Made by a program: the position numbers and the translations under genes. Below the pieces are notes generated by a model. That model saw nothing but the letters and a program-made list of their open reading frames with translations, had not been told where the DNA came from and ran no database searches. Below, piece by piece: positions 48,151-58,398 of a DNA stretch of 64,000 nucleotides; positions within the stretch are counted from its first letter, which is position 1, and each line of letters begins with the position of its first letter. The stretch comes from Paludibacter sp. (GTDB lineage Bacteria; Bacteroidota; Bacteroidia; Bacteroidales; Paludibacteraceae), in contig JAQTTH010000019.1 in NCBI GenBank assembly GCA_028710895.1, positions 1 to 64,000 on the forward strand, written 5' to 3'.

Positions 48151-48846
48151 TTACAAAAATCGTCTTCTCACGATTTGATAGAAGTCTTCAACTGATTCAC
48201 TCTCGACATTCCAGTTATATTTCGACTGAAGAAAAGATTGAACCTCCTCCAAAGTTGCTAACTGATTGATGTAATGAAGTGTTTTGTTCATATCCTCACC
48301 ATTCCCTTTGAACAATTCCCGCTGAAACCGGAAACGATCTCCAATATTAATGGCTTGCTTTATGTCATTGATTTTTTTATTGGCCAATAATGAACCAATA
48401 GAATTCTGTTCTTTCGAAAGCGATTCATTGCGTGAAGGAATTAAGTTTACAGACTTCTCTGCTAAAGGTGCTTTATTATCAATTTCAACCAAATGCTTAA
48501 TTGTTTCAGACACCACAATTTCTGCTTCATCAATCTTTTCTATTGCGCCAAACTCAATTGGAGCTTCAAATTCATGAATGGTTGTGTAAATTTCCGGTTC
48601 AACCACAAGCTCTTGATCAACAGATTTAACTATTGTTTCAGCAGTTGTCGCCATCTCAACTTCTGATTCAATTACTACATTGTCACCACCCAGCAATCGG
48701 ATATAGTTCTGAATATCATCTGCCTTACGTCCAGCTAATTGAATAATAGCCTTGGGATATTCTATCATCTCCATAAATCCTTCGGTAATCATGTCAAGCT
48801 CCTGAATATCTTTCCTGAGCAAAGTAACTAACAACTCTCTGTTCAT
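48151..48846 (-). CDS. Uncharacterised cytoplasmic protein, rsmI neighbour
   Basis: 231 residues: a helical N-terminus (MNRELLVTLLRKDIQELDMI), an acidic low-complexity centre (~80-150) and a helical C-terminal domain (ANKKINDIKQAINIGDRFRF, QRELFKGNGEDMNKTLHYIN, SFLQSKYNWNVESESVEDF). The last ~75 residues are typical of a small Bacteroidetes protein of unknown function found next to rsmI. No signal peptide or helices spanning the membrane. Confidence 0.8.
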   Translation of the reverse strand: MNRELLVTLLRKDIQELDMITEGFMEMIEYPKAIIQLAGRKADDIQNYIRLLGGDNVVIESEVEMATTAETIVKSVDQELVVEPEIYTTIHEFEAPIEFGAIEKIDEAEIVVSETIKHLVEIDNKAPLAEKSVNLIPSRNESLSKEQNSIGSLLANKKINDIKQAINIGDRFRFQRELFKGNGEDMNKTLHYINQLATLEEVQSFLQSKYNWNVESESVEDFYQIVRRRFL

Positions 48847-49012
48847 ATCTTTTTTGCTAAAACAATTTTTATCCTGGTATTTTTTTTAATTTTGTCGTTT
48901 GGAAAAATCCAACAAGGTGCAGGAACGTACTTTTTTAAGCATTTCCGCCGTAAAGGTACAATAAACCAAAGAGAAAAGAAATACAGAACATTAAAATTTC
49001 AATAAAAACGAC

Positions 49013-49594
49013 ATGATTTATTCTGAGAGAAATCATCCGAATCAACAAAGACGCGGAAGTATAGAGGTAATTTGCGGTTCCATGTTTTCGGGAAAGACAG
49101 AAGAACTGATTCGAAGGTTGAAGCGCGCCAAGTTTGCCAAACAAGAGGTGGAAATTTTCAAACCTAAAATTGACACCCGCTATTCGGAAGACGAAGTTGT
49201 TTCGCATGACAGAACATCCATACGCTCCACTCCGGTTGATTCCTCCGGAAGCATCCTGCTCATGTCAGGCGATGTGGATGTAGTGGGCATTGACGAAGCT
49301 CAATTTTTCGATGAAGGTTTGGTAGATGTCTGCACACAGCTTGCTAATCAGGGCATCCGCGTAATTATTGCAGGACTAGATATGGACTTTCGTGGTTTGC
49401 CATTTGGCCCAATGCCCGCACTTTGCGCCATTGCCGAGGACGTTTTTAAAGTTCATGCCATTTGTGTGCGTTGCGGAGCTTTAGCTTATGTCTCGCACCG
49501 CTTGGTGGATAGTGATAAAAGAGTACTTTTAGGCGAAATGAGTGAATACGAGCCAATATGCCGGGAATGTTATAACAAGACAAAAATCAAGTAA
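49013..49594 (+). CDS. tdk: Thymidine kinase
   Basis: 193 residues, type II kinase that phosphorylates thymidine in salvage. P-loop [29 protein letters not shown] (Mg/nucleotide), lasso loop [17 protein letters not shown] and the zinc cysteines with terminal CRECY. Complete. It diverges from the 48846 gene over a ~165-bp spacer, and is followed 16 bp later by the AI-2E family gene. Confidence 0.96.
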   Translation: MIYSERNHPNQQRRGSIEVICGSMFSGKTEELIRRLKRAKFAKQEVEIFKPKIDTRYSEDEVVSHDRTSIRSTPVDSSGSILLMSGDVDVVGIDEAQFFDEGLVDVCTQLANQGIRVIIAGLDMDFRGLPFGPMPALCAIAEDVFKVHAICVRCGALAYVSHRLVDSDKRVLLGEMSEYEPICRECYNKTKIK

Positions 49595-49610
49595 ACGAAC
49601 TTAGAATACA

Positions 49611-50744
49611 ATGAACTCAAAGCCTTATACATTCGATCGTGTAGTGCGCATGCTTATTGGATTAGCCGTGCTAATACTCCTTTTTCTGTTGGTGAAGCGA
49701 TTAAGTGATGTACTATTGCCATTCCTGATTGCCTGGTTGCTAGCCTATTTAATGCAACCGATGGTTCATTTCTTTCAGTTCAAACTCAGGTTTAAAAACC
49801 GCGCACTTTCTATACTGACAACGCTAATAGTCTTTTTTGGAAGTATTACCGGAGTAATATGGACATTAACTCCAATTGTAACCAGTGAAATTCAGAAGCT
49901 ATCTCAGTTAACTGTTTCATTTAGTAAGAATATAAATGTAAACTCATTCTTACCATTGGCGTGGCAACATGAAATTCAACATTACCTTTCACATTTAAAC
50001 TTTCAAACTATATTGAAAGATGACACCATTATGAATGGAGTCAAAAAATTAGCTCCTCAGTTATGGGATTTTGTAAATGGTTCTCTAGATTTTATTCTTG
50101 GGTTTTCGGTTGTTATTATTGTATTCCTGTATCTGATTTTCATATTGTTGGATTTTGAAAAGATCTCAGCCTCCATGCTGGGCATTATTCCACCAAAATT
50201 CAAGAAACTTACTACCGAAATTATCCTTGACCTGGAGAGTGGCATGAACCGCTACTTCAGAGGCCAGGCATTAATTGCATTAATCGTTGGAATACTTTTT
50301 ATTATTGGATTCAGCATAATTGGGTTACCACTGGCAATAATAATGGGATTACTCATCGGATTACTTACAATGGTTCCGTACCTGAAAGCAATAGCTTTGA
50401 TTCCAACCTTGATGCTGGGGCTGCTTCAGTCATTTGAGACGGGGCAAAGCTTTGGATCAATTCTTATCGGAATTGCCATTGTTTATATCATCATTCAATT
50501 GTTAGAAGATTTATTCCTAACGCCCCGGATTATGGGAAAAGTTACAGGCCTGAACCCTGCCGTCATTCTTCTATCATTATCCATCTGGGGATCATTAATG
50601 GGAATGGTGGGACTAATCATTGCTTTGCCTGTTACAACATTAATTATCTCGTACTACAAGCGTTTTGTTTTGAACGAAAATGAAAACAATGCTGAAAGCA
50701 CAGATCAGGAAGAAATTGAAATTCCGAAGAATGTAGAAATGTAA
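49611..50744 (+). CDS. AI-2E family transporter
   Basis: 377 residues, about eight membrane helices. Characteristic N-terminal LLPFLIAWLLAYLMQPMVHF, MNRYFRGQALIALIVGILFI, GLLTMVPYL and the last helices ILLSLSIWGSLMGMVGLIIA. The family includes autoinducer-2 exporters and sodium/proton antiporters, and substrate is not predictable here. An acidic tail follows. Closed by a strong terminator. Confidence 0.9.
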   Translation: MNSKPYTFDRVVRMLIGLAVLILLFLLVKRLSDVLLPFLIAWLLAYLMQPMVHFFQFKLRFKNRALSILTTLIVFFGSITGVIWTLTPIVTSEIQKLSQLTVSFSKNINVNSFLPLAWQHEIQHYLSHLNFQTILKDDTIMNGVKKLAPQLWDFVNGSLDFILGFSVVIIVFLYLIFILLDFEKISASMLGIIPPKFKKLTTEIILDLESGMNRYFRGQALIALIVGILFIIGFSIIGLPLAIIMGLLIGLLTMVPYLKAIALIPTLMLGLLQSFETGQSFGSILIGIAIVYIIIQLLEDLFLTPRIMGKVTGLNPAVILLSLSIWGSLMGMVGLIIALPVTTLIISYYKRFVLNENENNAESTDQEEIEIPKNVEM

Positions 50745-50764
50745 ATACATGCTTAATTTTAAAC

Positions 50765-50802
50765 AGAAAGGGCTGATGATTTGTTTTTCATCAGCCCTTT
50801 CT
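50765..50802. terminator. Bidirectional terminator between AI-2E and recJ
   Basis: 15-bp perfect stem AGAAAGGGCTGATGA (50765-50779) and its complement (50788-50802). It serves the converging genes. Confidence 0.88.
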
Positions 50803-50819
50803 ATTTATGGTAGTGAAAT

Positions 50820-52544
50820 TCAGACATTCTCAATTTTAATATCCCGAATCATCAATTGAATTGTAGTATTCCCATTAAATGAGTTCTCTTCGAGCGTATA
50901 ACATATATCCAGCGGATTTAGAGCTTTCAGGTGGTCATTATATTCATACATACGAAAAGCTATTCCGTTTATTACATTTTCCGAACTGGCATCTACCAAT
51001 TCTAACTTCAAATGTTCCTGATCTTTTCCAACCAATCGGCTTGTTCCATAATCCATCACCTTTTTAGACACAAACATAGGCTTCATATTGCCGGGACCAA
51101 ACGGAGCAAATTGTTTAAGCACCCGGAAAAACTTGGGTGTAATATCTTTAAACTCCAATACGGCATCAATATCAATTTGCGGATAAGTTTGTTCTTCGAG
51201 TATATTTTCCGAAACATATTTTTCAAGACGTTCGGTGAATAATTCAACATTCTCTTCTTTCATCGACAAGCCTGCAGCATACATGTGCCCTCCAAAATTT
51301 TCAAGCAAATCACGGCAAGAATCAATCGCCTTATAAATATCAAAACCCGAAACCGAACGAGCTGACCCAGACGCCAATCCATTCGATTTTGTCAAAACAA
51401 TGCTTGGCTTATAATATTCCTCAGATAAACGGGAAGCAACAATTCCAATGACCCCTTTGTGCCAATCAGGCTTATACACCACAATAGATTTCCGTTCCTT
51501 ATAGCGTTTATCGGCTCCAATGAGTGCAATAGCTTCGTCAGTGATATTTTTGTCCATATCCTTTCGGTCATTATTGTACTCGTTTATCGTATCGCTTTTT
51601 TCTTTCGCAAAGGCATGATCGCTCGAAACCAACAGCTCTACAGCCTCGGAGGCTAATTTCATTCTTCCGGATGCATTAATTCGCGGGCCAATTTTGAACA
51701 CAATATCGCTGATTGTTATTTCTTTGTCAGCCAATCCACAAACATCAAGAATTCCTTTCAAACCAACTCCCGGATTCGAATTAATTTGCTTCAAACCATA
51801 AAATGCGAGAATTCGGTTCTCGCCGGTGATAGGAACAATATCAGAAGCAATACTTAGTGCCACTAAATCAAGCAACTGAGTCAGCTGAGAAAAATCGATA
51901 TTATTGGTAATAGCAAAAGCCTGCATTAGCTTAAACCCAACTCCACAACCCGAAAGATGTTTATATGGATAGGTGCAATCATCCCGTTTAGGATCGAGGA
52001 CTGCCACCGCAGGAGGTAAAACGGCATCAGGAGTATGGTGATCGCAAATAATAAAATCAACACCTAACGTCAGGGCATATTTTACCTTTTCAACTGCTTT
52101 TATACCGCAGTCGAGAGCAATAATCAGTTTAAAATCATTGGCAGCTGCATAGTCAATTCCCTGTACGGAAATCCCATAACCTTCGTTATATCGATCGGGG
52201 ATGTAGAAATCGATATTTGAATAAAATTGCTTCAGAAATTTATAAACCAATGAAACCGAAGTGGTTCCATCCACATCATAATCGCCATAAACCATAATTT
52301 TTTGGTTCTTCTGCATGGCTTTTGTAAGCCTGTTGACAGCATTTTGCATATCTGCCATCAGAAATGGGTCATGCAAATCGGCAAGATCCGGTCTAAAAAA
52401 ACGACGGGCATCTTCAAAAGTCAAGATGTCCCGTTGAACTAACAATTGGGCAAGTATTGGACTAATACTTAATTCATCGGCTATTTTTTTTTGTATCTCA
52501 ATTTGTTGTTCTGAAAGTGATCTGTAAATCCATGTATTTATCAT
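50820..52544 (-). CDS. recJ: Single-stranded-DNA-specific exonuclease RecJ
   Basis: 574 residues. 5'-3' ssDNA exonuclease used in repair. DHH-phosphoesterase motifs: VYGDYDVDGTTSVSLVY, IALDCGIKAVE, FIICDHHTPD, the KIGPRINASGRM region and DHHA1 GGHMYAAGLSM. C-terminal OB-like domain. Starts near 52544, and the upstream 52545-52871 spacer (327 bp) holds only the divergent TsaC promoter box. Confidence 0.96.
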   Translation of the reverse strand: MINTWIYRSLSEQQIEIQKKIADELSISPILAQLLVQRDILTFEDARRFFRPDLADLHDPFLMADMQNAVNRLTKAMQKNQKIMVYGDYDVDGTTSVSLVYKFLKQFYSNIDFYIPDRYNEGYGISVQGIDYAAANDFKLIIALDCGIKAVEKVKYALTLGVDFIICDHHTPDAVLPPAVAVLDPKRDDCTYPYKHLSGCGVGFKLMQAFAITNNIDFSQLTQLLDLVALSIASDIVPITGENRILAFYGLKQINSNPGVGLKGILDVCGLADKEITISDIVFKIGPRINASGRMKLASEAVELLVSSDHAFAKEKSDTINEYNNDRKDMDKNITDEAIALIGADKRYKERKSIVVYKPDWHKGVIGIVASRLSEEYYKPSIVLTKSNGLASGSARSVSGFDIYKAIDSCRDLLENFGGHMYAAGLSMKEENVELFTERLEKYVSENILEEQTYPQIDIDAVLEFKDITPKFFRVLKQFAPFGPGNMKPMFVSKKVMDYGTSRLVGKDQEHLKLELVDASSENVINGIAFRMYEYNDHLKALNPLDICYTLEENSFNGNTTIQLMIRDIKIENV

Positions 52545-52762
52545 TGTGTACTATTTTTCTACTCAGGGCGAAGAGTTCTACTCCTCAAAACAAGCAAGCC
52601 TCTATCTTTCAACATCAAAAAAAGATTCATCAACTCCCAGCAATTAGCTACTTGCATGCTGTAAAGGTAAAGATTTTTTTCAGAACATGCAAGGACAAAA
52701 ATTGAAAGAATCGCCAAAATTGGTTTAACAGCATGGCACACGAGAGTTACAAATTAGATTAT

Positions 52763-52770
52763 TATCTTTG
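52763..52770 (+). promoter_or_regulatory. -7 box of the TsaC gene
   Basis: TATCTTTG, exact TAnnTTTG, 101 bp before the ATG at 52872. No TTTG at the expected -33 distance. Confidence 0.5.
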
Positions 52771-52871
52771 TGTCGAATAAACATTTAGTACGAGAAAATA
52801 ATTTTCAATTTATCCCGTTTATATTAGTTGGATGAAAAAGTTCAGTGCTATTTGATTGAGAGAAAGAACAT

Positions 52872-53435
52872 ATGAAAGAAGAAATAAAAAAAGCTGTTGA
52901 AGTACTTCGTGAGGGTGGTGTTATACTTTATCCAACTGACACTGTTTGGGGTTTAGGTTGCGATGCAACGAATGAAGAAGCTGTAAAACGAATTTTCGAA
53001 ATAAAGAAAAGAGCCGATGCCAAAGCTATGTTAGTGTTGATTGATTCTTCGGGCAAACTGGAATCATATGTTGAAGAAGTTCCTGATATGGCCTGGGAGT
53101 TAATTGAGTTAACAGAGAAACCCTTGACCATCATCTATCCTGAGGCTAAAAAATTAGCCAAAAACCTAATTGCCGAAGACAAATCGATTGGAATACGAGT
53201 GACAAGCGAACCCTTTTCCAGAAATCTCTGTACCCAATTCCGCAAGCCGATAGTTTCTACCTCCGCAAACGTTAGTGGAGATCCAACTCCTTCAAATTTC
53301 AAACAAATTTCGGATGAAATAAAGAATGCTGTGGACTATGTGGTGAATTTCAGGCAAGATGACAATTCGCAACCCAAACCATCATCTATTATCAAATTGG
53401 GCAAAGGGAATCTTATTCAGATAATCAGAGAATGA
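52872..53435 (+). CDS. Threonylcarbamoyl-AMP synthase (TsaC/Sua5/YwlC family)
   Basis: 187 residues. Makes threonylcarbamoyl-AMP for tRNA t6A37 modification. Conserved GGVILYPTDTVWGLGCDAT, RADAKAMLVLI, EKPLTIIYP, SIGIRVTSEPF and RKPIVSTSANVSGDPTP. Short TsaC form, without the Sua5 C-terminal extension. Ends ~35 bp before the methyltransferase gene. Confidence 0.93.
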   Translation: MKEEIKKAVEVLREGGVILYPTDTVWGLGCDATNEEAVKRIFEIKKRADAKAMLVLIDSSGKLESYVEEVPDMAWELIELTEKPLTIIYPEAKKLAKNLIAEDKSIGIRVTSEPFSRNLCTQFRKPIVSTSANVSGDPTPSNFKQISDEIKNAVDYVVNFRQDDNSQPKPSSIIKLGKGNLIQIIRE

Positions 53436-53471
53436 CGTTAATATTCACACCAACAAATACTCGATTGAAAA

Positions 53472-54187
53472 ATGAAAAATAAAGATTTACGCTGGAAATT
53501 AGCTCAAGAATATGAATATAATTGGTAAAAAAAAGAGAAGAAATCATAGGAGTTCTGTACTATGAGCATAGCGCTAATGATATTAGGAATTATCTAACAT
53601 CACACAATTTGCTAAATTCTAGCACTGCCATTTTAGAGATTGGAAGCTGTGCATATGGTATTCTTACATATCTTAAAGAGAGTAATAACAGATTTGGAAT
53701 TGACCCCTTAGAATCATATTATTCATCTGTGCCTGCATTTACAAACAAACGCGATAAGTCAGTACAATATCTTACAGCAAAAGGAGAAACTCTGCCTTTT
53801 GCTGACAAAATGTTCGATTTAGTTATAGTTAACAATGTGTTGGATCACTGTGAAAATCCAAGTAAAGTTATGGAAGAAATAAAAAGAGTAATTAAGCAGG
53901 AAGGAGTAATTTACTTTCGACAGAACACATACAATGCTTATGGGAAGCTAATGAGGAGCCCAATGGAGTTATTTTTAGTGGATAAGGGTCATCCCTTCAC
54001 CTTCAAAAAAATAGATCTCAAGCATCTGTTATTTAAAAACAAATTCACAATCATCAAGTCCGAAAAGACAGGTTATTTTACAACGTGGCTACATGAAATT
54101 AGATCAAAAAGCATTAAAGATAAGATTAAAGCATTTTTGTTTATTACACGTGATAAAGTTACTTATTATATAGAAAATTCTAAATAA
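53472..54187 (+). pseudogene. Class I SAM-dependent methyltransferase with a frameshift at an A8 tract
   Basis: From ATG 53472 the frame reads MKNKDLRWKLAQEYEYNW and stops at 53526. The rest, KKREEIIGVLYYEHSAND..., is in another frame from TTG 53522 to 54187 (221 residues). Joining NW to KKREE needs one extra base in TAAAAAAAAG (A8, 53527-53534), which is consistent with the layout of homologues as I recall them. The methyltransferase core is present: motif I AILEIGSCAYGIL, then LVIVNNVLDHCENPSK and VIKQEGVIYFRQNTYN. The gene might be dead, restarted at UUG, or phase-variable through A-tract slippage. Next to the polyprenyl sugar-phosphate transferase, so a surface-polysaccharide role is likely. 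Confidence 0.7.
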
Positions 54188-54249
54188 TATTACTCTATTC
54201 TCAACACCACAAAACAGGGGGTTATTTAACGCCAAATTCCGAATAAATA

Positions 54250-55650
54250 ATGAATAAAAATCGACTTTTCCTCAAATATATACTTTATGACATGCTGGCG
54301 GCATTACTGGTGTGGGTTGCATTTGTTATATTCCGGAAAACGATTAACAACATAAACATTTTACATGATTTCCAAATTCTTATTCCAAACCATAATTACT
54401 TGGTGAGCCTCTTACTATTCCCAATTTATTGTACGTTTGTGTACTATTTGAGCGGATTTTATCTTAACACCATCAAAAAAACTAAATTGAGTTTAGTTAC
54501 AAACACACTTCTAACAACCGTACTTATATCTTTCCTTGTGTTTTTTTTACTTAAGCTAGGTGATGTTGTAGTATCGTACAGGTATTTCTATTTCTCAATG
54601 TTAGTTTTATTTGGGCTATTATTCTGTATTACATTTCTGTTTAGAAACTTCATATTTTCACAAATACATCATAATTATAAAACAAAAAAATGGACAATTA
54701 ACACGCTTATTATTGGGACTGGAAGTAATGCTTTAAAAATTGCTAATGAGCTTGAGCAAAATGCGGAACAAAATACACTTAAAGGATTTGTATCGCTCAA
54801 TCAACATATAGTTATGCCACAGGACAGAGTGCTTGGATCGATGAACCAGATTGCATCGATAATTGAGAAAAACAACATTCAGGAAGCTATTGTTATTCTG
54901 GACAATGCTGATGAGCAACAACTGTTCACCATAATAAATTCGCTTTATAAATTCAATATTGATATCCGATTTACACCAAGATTATACGAGATTCTAACAG
55001 GTAGTGCCAAAATCAATCGATTAGAAATTAGTCCATTGGTAAACATCACCAGTTCATCAATGTCTGACTGGGAAGCCAGTATCAAGCGTTTTGTGGACAT
55101 AATAGCCTCAGTTATTTCACTAATTCTTTTATCGCCATTTCTTATCTATTTTATGATACGTATCAAGCGGGATTCCAAAGGACCGGTTTTTTACAGACAA
55201 GAACGAATTGGACGTTATGGAAGACCTTTTAAAATACTAAAGTTCAGAACTATGTATGTTGGCTCAGAGACTGGAGTTCCACAGCTAAGCAGTGCCAACG
55301 ACGACCGGATTACCCCAGTCGGAAAAATACTGCGGAAATACCGCATTGATGAAATTCCTCAGTTCTGGAATATTATTAAAGGTGATATGAGTCTGGTTGG
55401 TCCACGCCCGGAAAGACGCTATTATATCAACCGTATTATAGAAGAAGCTCCGTATTACTGCTTACTGTATAAGATCCGCCCGGGATTAACATCCTGGGGA
55501 CCCATAAAAATTGGTTACTCCGACAGTATTGAAAAAATGATTGAACGACTGAACTACGATATCATTTATTTAGACAATATGTCATTGATTACTGATTTCA
55601 AGATATTAGTTTACACGGTAGAAATCATTTTTAAAGGGAAAGGAGTTTGA
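54250..55650 (+). CDS. Exopolysaccharide polyprenyl glycosylphosphotransferase
   Basis: 466 residues. Four or five N-terminal membrane helices, a Rossmann-like CoA-binding-type middle (LIIGTGSNALKIANEL), and a C-terminal bacterial sugar transferase domain: FVDIIASVISLILLSPFLIY, GPVFYRQERIGRYGRPFKI, LKFRTMYVGSE, KYRIDEIPQFWNIIKGDMSL, VGPRPERR. WcaJ/WbaP-type enzyme that moves a hexose-1-phosphate to undecaprenyl phosphate and starts a capsule or exopolysaccharide repeat. The sugar cannot be told. Confidence 0.93.
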   Translation: MNKNRLFLKYILYDMLAALLVWVAFVIFRKTINNINILHDFQILIPNHNYLVSLLLFPIYCTFVYYLSGFYLNTIKKTKLSLVTNTLLTTVLISFLVFFLLKLGDVVVSYRYFYFSMLVLFGLLFCITFLFRNFIFSQIHHNYKTKKWTINTLIIGTGSNALKIANELEQNAEQNTLKGFVSLNQHIVMPQDRVLGSMNQIASIIEKNNIQEAIVILDNADEQQLFTIINSLYKFNIDIRFTPRLYEILTGSAKINRLEISPLVNITSSSMSDWEASIKRFVDIIASVISLILLSPFLIYFMIRIKRDSKGPVFYRQERIGRYGRPFKILKFRTMYVGSETGVPQLSSANDDRITPVGKILRKYRIDEIPQFWNIIKGDMSLVGPRPERRYYINRIIEEAPYYCLLYKIRPGLTSWGPIKIGYSDSIEKMIERLNYDIIYLDNMSLITDFKILVYTVEIIFKGKGV

Positions 55651-55676
55651 TAACGCTACTAATTTCTATATCTTTG
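55646..55676 (+). promoter_or_regulatory. Consensus Bacteroidetes promoter of the ClC gene
   Basis: TTTG (55646-55649), 19 bp, TATCTTTG (55669-55676). Both boxes and spacing match the known sigma-ABfr consensus. It overlaps the stop of the preceding gene and lies 27 bp before the ATG. Confidence 0.75.
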
Positions 55677-55703
55677 CAACAGTTTTTTTAGGGTAAAAAA
55701 GGT

Positions 55704-57482
55704 ATGGAGAATAGAAGTTGGTATATTAAAATGATTGCATGGAGAGAGTTGCACATAAAAGAACGCAATTTTATCCTTATGCTGAGTTTTGTAGTTGGTA
55801 TTTTTGCTGCCACTGCTGCCTTTCTATTGAAATCAGCCATCCACATTATTCAACATTTTCTAACTGAAAGTTTTAGCAGATACTCCGTCAACTATTGGTA
55901 CCTTGTTTTTCCTGCAGTTGGTATCCTGATCACCTCTCTATATGTTCGATATATTGTCAAAGACAATATCAGTCATGGGGTAACCCGAATTCTTTATGCC
56001 ATTTCGCAACGAAAAAGCATTTTAAAACTTCACAATACCTGGACATCTATCGTCGGAAGTTCTATTACCATTGGTTTTGGTGGATCGGTAGGAGCTGAAG
56101 CACCCATTGTACTTACAGGTGCAGCTATAGGCTCAAATCTGGGAAATCTCTTTAAACTGGATCAAAAAACACTCATGCTGCTGGTTGGATGTGGAGCCGC
56201 CGGAGCGATTGGTGGTATTTTCAAAGCGCCCATTGCCGGATTGGTGTTTACCCTGGAAGTATTGATGCTAGACATGACGCTCACGGCCATTGTTCCACTG
56301 CTTATATCGTCGGTAACAGCCACATCGTTATCGTATTTCTTCTCGGGAAGCGAATTTATGTTTGAATTTGGGAAGTACGAGCCTTTTGCCATTTCACGCA
56401 TTCCTTATTTAATTTTGCTTGGTATAATTTGCGGTTTGGTATCACTCTATTTTACACGTGGCATGAATAAAATAGAAGGAGTCTTCAGAAGATTAAAAAA
56501 TCCTTATTCAAAACTGGCACTTGGAGGCTCTGTGTTGAGTTTGCTCATTTTTATTTTTCCACCACTCTACGGCGAAGGATACGATACCATCGTAGCTCTA
56601 CTTAACGGACATTCTGCCACTACGCTCGACCGGACATTCTTTTTGGGTATGGGTAACAGCCCGTGGGTATTGATTACGTATCTGGTTTTAATCATTGCTT
56701 TCAAAATATTTGCGTCGGCCTCCACTACTTCAGCCGGAGGTGTTGGTGGTATTTTTGCTCCCTCACTGTTTATAGGCTGCCTCACAGGTTTTGTTGTGGC
56801 AAAGGTGCTCAATGTTTTTGGAATTCATATTCCAATTGAAAATTTCGCTTTAGCAGGCATGTCAGGGTTAATGTCGGGGGTTATGCACGCTCCTCTCACC
56901 GGGATCTTCCTTATCGCAGAGCTCACAGGGGGCTACAACCTGTTTATGACACTGATGATTGTATCAACAGTGTCGTATTTGACCATCATCCTCTTCGAAC
57001 CTCATAGCTTGTACGCCATGCGTTTGGCCCAAAAAGGAGAATTGCTCACCCACCACAAGGACAAGGCCATTCTGACAATGCTCAAAATGGAGAATTTTAT
57101 CGAGACCGATTTTATTGTATTGCATCCCGATATGACATTGGGAGAATTAGTAAAAAATATTTCTCAATCCAAACGTAATATATTCCCTGTTTTGAATCCC
57201 AAAACGAATGTAATCGTTGGAGTTGTGTTGGTTGACGAGGTACGGAACATCATGTTCCGTCCAGACTTATACAATCGGTTTCATGTACGCAAATTAATGA
57301 CTTCAATCCCTGCTACACTCAATGTATCAATGCCCATGGAAAAGGTTATGGATATTTTTGAGGGTACAGGATCGTGGTATTTGCCCGTAGTGGACGACAA
57401 CAAAGTATATCTGGGATTTTGCTCGAAATCAAAAATATTCAATTCGTACCGACATGTACTGGTGCATTTTTCTGACGAATAG
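55704..57482 (+). CDS. ClC-family chloride channel/transporter with CBS domains
   Basis: 592 residues. ClC selectivity motifs GSVGAEAPIVLTGAAIGS (usually G-R-E-G-P), GGIFKAPIAGLVFTLEV and GGVGGIFAPSLFIGCLTG, about ten to twelve helices, then two CBS domains (~440-590). The gating Glu of the GxEGP motif (E in GAEAP) and the internal Glu (FTLE) are present, so an antiporter is plausible. It has its own promoter; xseB follows 54 bp later. Confidence 0.93.
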   Translation: MENRSWYIKMIAWRELHIKERNFILMLSFVVGIFAATAAFLLKSAIHIIQHFLTESFSRYSVNYWYLVFPAVGILITSLYVRYIVKDNISHGVTRILYAISQRKSILKLHNTWTSIVGSSITIGFGGSVGAEAPIVLTGAAIGSNLGNLFKLDQKTLMLLVGCGAAGAIGGIFKAPIAGLVFTLEVLMLDMTLTAIVPLLISSVTATSLSYFFSGSEFMFEFGKYEPFAISRIPYLILLGIICGLVSLYFTRGMNKIEGVFRRLKNPYSKLALGGSVLSLLIFIFPPLYGEGYDTIVALLNGHSATTLDRTFFLGMGNSPWVLITYLVLIIAFKIFASASTTSAGGVGGIFAPSLFIGCLTGFVVAKVLNVFGIHIPIENFALAGMSGLMSGVMHAPLTGIFLIAELTGGYNLFMTLMIVSTVSYLTIILFEPHSLYAMRLAQKGELLTHHKDKAILTMLKMENFIETDFIVLHPDMTLGELVKNISQSKRNIFPVLNPKTNVIVGVVLVDEVRNIMFRPDLYNRFHVRKLMTSIPATLNVSMPMEKVMDIFEGTGSWYLPVVDDNKVYLGFCSKSKIFNSYRHVLVHFSDE

Positions 57483-57536
57483 AAGTCCTCCTTAGATGAT
57501 AGTTGACAGCTATACACTTTTATCAATTTAAAAACA

Positions 57537-57737
57537 ATGACAAAACAAAAACAAACATATACTGAAGCGGTTGCTGAATTGGAAAACATTCTAACAGAAC
57601 TGGAGAATAATTCGGATATCAATATGGACGAAATTTCCGAACGAGTAAAACGTGCGGCCTTTTTGATGGAGTTTTGCAAAAAACAGTTGCATGAACTGGA
57701 TTCAGCATTGGAAAAAATGATGGAAAATTTGGATTAA
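57537..57737 (+). CDS. xseB: Exodeoxyribonuclease VII small subunit
   Basis: 66 residues from ATG 57537. XseB pattern: YTEAVAELENILTELENNSD, INMDEISERVKRAAFLMEFC, KKQLHELDSALEKMMENLD, a single coiled coil binding XseA. XseA is not adjacent. Ends 1 bp before the converging B3/B4 gene; no terminator is visible between them. Confidence 0.9.
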   Translation: MTKQKQTYTEAVAELENILTELENNSDINMDEISERVKRAAFLMEFCKKQLHELDSALEKMMENLD

Positions 57738-57738
57738 T

Positions 57739-58398
57739 CTATTCCATGAATTGTAATTCAACCGATTTCAAACCGGCGTATTTTTTCAGCAATTCAATGC
57801 TGTGGTCAACTGTTTCCTGCAACCCATTCTTTCCACTATAGCCATTGATAATCATAAGTAATTGTGTTGTGTCATTTGAGATTTTGGTACGTTCGTTATC
57901 GCTTGTCGGGGTGCCAATACCACCAATTTTATCGCGATAAAGTGGCAAGCCTTCTACGTTCAACAAACCCCTCCCGATGGCTTCAAATTCATCATTGTGT
58001 GCTCCCACTCCAAGCTCCACATCACCTTGTACTTTGGCAAGATCAAAACCTCCAATGGAAAATCCACTTCGAATGGATACCAGATTGATTATATCAACCA
58101 ATGTGCTGACTTTATAGACCGATATTTCCCGTACAATTCGGCGACATAGGGCTTCGGCGGAAGGACGATACCGATTGGGATCCTTTCCCAACACTTTATA
58201 TATTTTACGGGTAGCAGCAATTTCGGGGCGCTTATTTATTTCTTCAAGTAAATAGGTTGCTCGTATATTCCTAAACTCAGCTTCCATTTCTGCCCAAAAA
58301 GCATCCGGAGTAACTGAGTTTTTTACTTCACAGGTAATAATTGCCAACCTTAGTTCCGGGCAAGCCTCACGAATTTTAGTTGAGATTTCGATATCCAT
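57739..58398 (-). CDS. B3/B4 domain protein (PheRS beta-like)
   Basis: 219 residues. The B3/B4 fold of phenylalanyl-tRNA synthetase beta subunit as a free-standing protein: VLGKDPNRYRPSAEALCRRI, VSTLVDIINLVSIRSGFSIG, GGFDLAKVQGDVELGVG, YRDKIGGIGTPTSDNERTKI. The family may edit mischarged tRNA or amino acids. Start at 58398 abuts pgeF (stop 58399), with which it shares direction. Appears intact. Confidence 0.85.
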   Translation of the reverse strand: MDIEISTKIREACPELRLAIITCEVKNSVTPDAFWAEMEAEFRNIRATYLLEEINKRPEIAATRKIYKVLGKDPNRYRPSAEALCRRIVREISVYKVSTLVDIINLVSIRSGFSIGGFDLAKVQGDVELGVGAHNDEFEAIGRGLLNVEGLPLYRDKIGGIGTPTSDNERTKISNDTTQLLMIINGYSGKNGLQETVDHSIELLKKYAGLKSVELQFME

